Shown here piece by piece: positions 15,299-16,859 of a stretch of 16,859 bases of DNA. The notes under the pieces were generated by a model. That model did no database searches. It had not been told where the DNA came from and saw nothing but the letters and a program-made list of their open reading frames with translations. The stretch is from Caulobacterales bacterium RIFOXYB1_FULL_67_16 (GTDB lineage: Bacteria > Pseudomonadota > Alphaproteobacteria > Caulobacterales > Caulobacteraceae): assembly GCA_001796045.1 (NCBI GenBank), contig MGLN01000013.1, positions 1-16,859 of the forward strand, written 5' to 3'. Position 1 is the stretch's first letter; each line of letters begins with the position of its first letter. A program made the position numbers and the translations under genes.

Positions 15299-16816
15299 AT
15301 GGTGGACCATTCTTTAGGGCCGGTGCGTCGGGTCGCCGTGATCGGCGGCGGCACGGCCGGCTGGATGGCTGCGGCGGCCCTGGCTCGCCGGTTTGCGAGG
15401 CCGGGCGGCCTGGCCGTCGAGGTGACGCTGGTCGAATCGGACGCCATCGGCACGGTCGGGGTGGGCGAGGCGACCATCCCCCCGATTCGGCAGTTCATCC
15501 AGATGCTGGGACTGGCCGAGGACGACTTCATCCGTTCCACCGCCGCCACCGCCAAACTCGGCATTGAGTTCAGGGACTGGATGACGCCGGGCGCCGCCTA
15601 TTTCCACGGTTTCGGTGACTACGGTCCGGTCGTCGGCGGGCAGGCCTGGCGTCATTATCTGTTTCGATTGAAGGCGGCGGGTCGGATCGAGAGCCTGGAG
15701 CCCTGGTCCCTGCCGGCCGTCATGGCCCGCGCCGGGCGGTTCGCTCCCCCGGTGGACGATCCTCGATCTGCCCTGTCTCACTACGCCTATGCGTTTCAGT
15801 TCGACGCGGGCCTGTTTGCCCGTCGGCTGCGTAGCCTCGCGGAAGACCTGGGGGTGGCCCGGTGCGAGGGTCGGATTGTCGAGGTCCTTCAGGAGGGAGA
15901 CCGAGGTCATGTCTCGAGCGTCCGGCTGGAGGACGGTCGCCAGATCGCGGCCGACCTGTTTATCGACTGCTCCGGATTCAGGGGTCTGCTGATCGAGCAG
16001 ACCCTGAAGGCGGGCTATGAGGACTGGAGCCGCTGGCTGCCCTGCGACCGGGCGGTCGCCCTGCCCTGCGCATCGACCCGCCCGCCCGAGCCCTTCACCA
16101 CGGCCCGGGCCCGCGCCGCCGGCTGGCAATGGCGCATTCCGCTGCAGCACCGGGTCGGCAACGGCTACGTCTATTCCAGCGCCTTCATCGACGATGACGC
16201 CGCTGTCGCGGATCTGATTGGGGAACTGGAGTCCCCGCCCCTGGCCGAGCCGAACCGGCTGAGGTTCGTCGCCGGCCGTCGGCGAGAAGCCTGGAAGAGC
16301 AATGTCGTATCTCTCGGTCTGGCGTCAGGCTTCCTCGAGCCGCTGGAGTCCACCAGCATCAATCTGATCCAGAACGGCATCGGCCGGTTGCTGGAGCTGT
16401 TCCCCGACCGCGATTTCGATCCCGCCCTGGCGCGCGAGTACAATCGGCGCTCGGCCGGCGAGCTGGAGCGAATCCGCGATTTCATCGTCCTGCACTACCA
16501 TCTGGCCCAGCGGACCGACGGCGAGCTGTGGCGACACTGCCGCGAGACGCCGCCGCCCGATAGCCTGCAGGACAAGATCGAGCTGTTCCGCGCCCGCGGC
16601 GAAATCGCCTTGCTGGATGACGAGTCCTTCCGAGAGGACAGTTGGGCTGCCGTCTTCACAGGCCTGGGCGTCTGGCCGAGGAAGGCGACGCCCCTCGTCG
16701 GACTGGATCCGCTGGACACCGTGGAGCGGCAGGCCAGCCGTTTCGCCGATCTGATCCGCCAGGCCGTCTCGAGCCTTCCGGCCCATACAGCCCATTTCAC
16801 GGGCTACGCCGCATGA
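15299..16816 (+). CDS. Flavin-dependent (tryptophan) halogenase family protein
   Basis: Member of the FADH2-dependent halogenase family, whose characterised members chlorinate or brominate tryptophan or indole-type compounds. The start at 15299 (MVDHSL) lies behind GGGGAGGAAGAGG and gives 505 residues; the reading frame is open far upstream, but that part is antisense to the receptor. It carries the FAD-binding VIGGGTAGW near the N-terminus and TAKLGIEFRDW with Lys86, equivalent to the catalytic lysine of PrnA. The family motif WQWRIP is at 276-281, and FLEPLESTSI contains Glu350, matching the catalytic-pocket glutamate. No export signal is seen, so it should be cytoplasmic and needs a flavin reductase, none of which is visible. 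It diverges from the receptor across a shared operator. Such genes often accompany Caulobacterales and Xanthomonas TonB receptors; the natural substrate is unknown. Confidence 0.88.
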   Translation: MVDHSLGPVRRVAVIGGGTAGWMAAAALARRFARPGGLAVEVTLVESDAIGTVGVGEATIPPIRQFIQMLGLAEDDFIRSTAATAKLGIEFRDWMTPGAAYFHGFGDYGPVVGGQAWRHYLFRLKAAGRIESLEPWSLPAVMARAGRFAPPVDDPRSALSHYAYAFQFDAGLFARRLRSLAEDLGVARCEGRIVEVLQEGDRGHVSSVRLEDGRQIAADLFIDCSGFRGLLIEQTLKAGYEDWSRWLPCDRAVALPCASTRPPEPFTTARARAAGWQWRIPLQHRVGNGYVYSSAFIDDDAAVADLIGELESPPLAEPNRLRFVAGRRREAWKSNVVSLGLASGFLEPLESTSINLIQNGIGRLLELFPDRDFDPALAREYNRRSAGELERIRDFIVLHYHLAQRTDGELWRHCRETPPPDSLQDKIELFRARGEIALLDDESFREDSWAAVFTGLGVWPRKATPLVGLDPLDTVERQASRFADLIRQAVSSLPAHTAHFTGYAA

Positions 16817-16859
16817 ACCCGCCGCCCATTCGACGCTTGCTGATCGTCGGCGGCGGCAC
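16813..16859 (+). CDS. Second FAD-binding protein, probably another tryptophan halogenase (5' fragment)
   Basis: The ATG overlaps the stop of the preceding halogenase (ATGA), indicating translational coupling. Only 15 whole codons are visible: MNPPPIRRLLIVGGG, followed by the start of a threonine codon. This matches the N-terminal strand and dinucleotide-binding glycines (VGGGTAGW type) of the preceding protein. A tandem halogenase is the likeliest identity, but another FAD-dependent enzyme cannot be excluded from so short a piece. Confidence 0.6.
   Translation, partial: MNPPPIRRLLIVGGG

Overview
The window looks like part of a high-GC alphaproteobacterial chromosome, most likely Caulobacterales (Caulobacter or Brevundimonas type). 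The reasons are the GC-rich coding, a TonB-dependent receptor of the Xanthomonas/Caulobacter type paired with flavin-dependent 'tryptophan halogenase' genes, and secreted glycosidases with Tat or lipoprotein signals. It reads as a xyloglucan utilisation locus. No RNA genes, CRISPR arrays or insertion sequences were seen.

Layout from left to right: (1) a GH3 beta-glucosidase on the minus strand, cut off by the left edge (1-1081). (2) A 282-base divergent region with an intrinsic-terminator-like hairpin and a LacI-type operator. (3) A translationally coupled plus-strand pair, a GH74 endo-xyloglucanase (1364-3637) and a GH29 alpha-L-fucosidase (3634-5253). (4) A convergent junction with a perfect 15-bp inverted repeat, then a minus-strand SGNH acetylesterase resembling CE20 acetylxyloglucan esterases (5273-7222). 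(5) A minus-strand operon: TonB-dependent receptor (12146-15064), GH35 beta-galactosidase (10424-12070) and GH31 alpha-xylosidase with an inserted PA14-like domain (7465-10395). Hairpins follow the receptor and the GH31 gene. (6) A second divergent region carrying a better copy of the same operator. (7) A plus-strand flavin-dependent halogenase (15299-16816) whose stop overlaps the start of a second FAD-binding protein running off the right edge.

Inferred division of labour: GH74 cuts the xyloglucan backbone and the TonB receptor imports the oligosaccharides. The acetylesterase, GH29, GH35 and GH31 then remove acetyl, fucosyl, galactosyl and xylosyl decorations in turn, and GH3 releases glucose. 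The same 11-mer (TAGCGCTACCA) occurs in both divergent regions, which suggests one LacI-family repressor controls the whole set. No regulator gene or inner-membrane sugar transporter lies in the window. The least explained part is the halogenase pair, which appears to share control with the sugar genes and keeps its catalytic residues.
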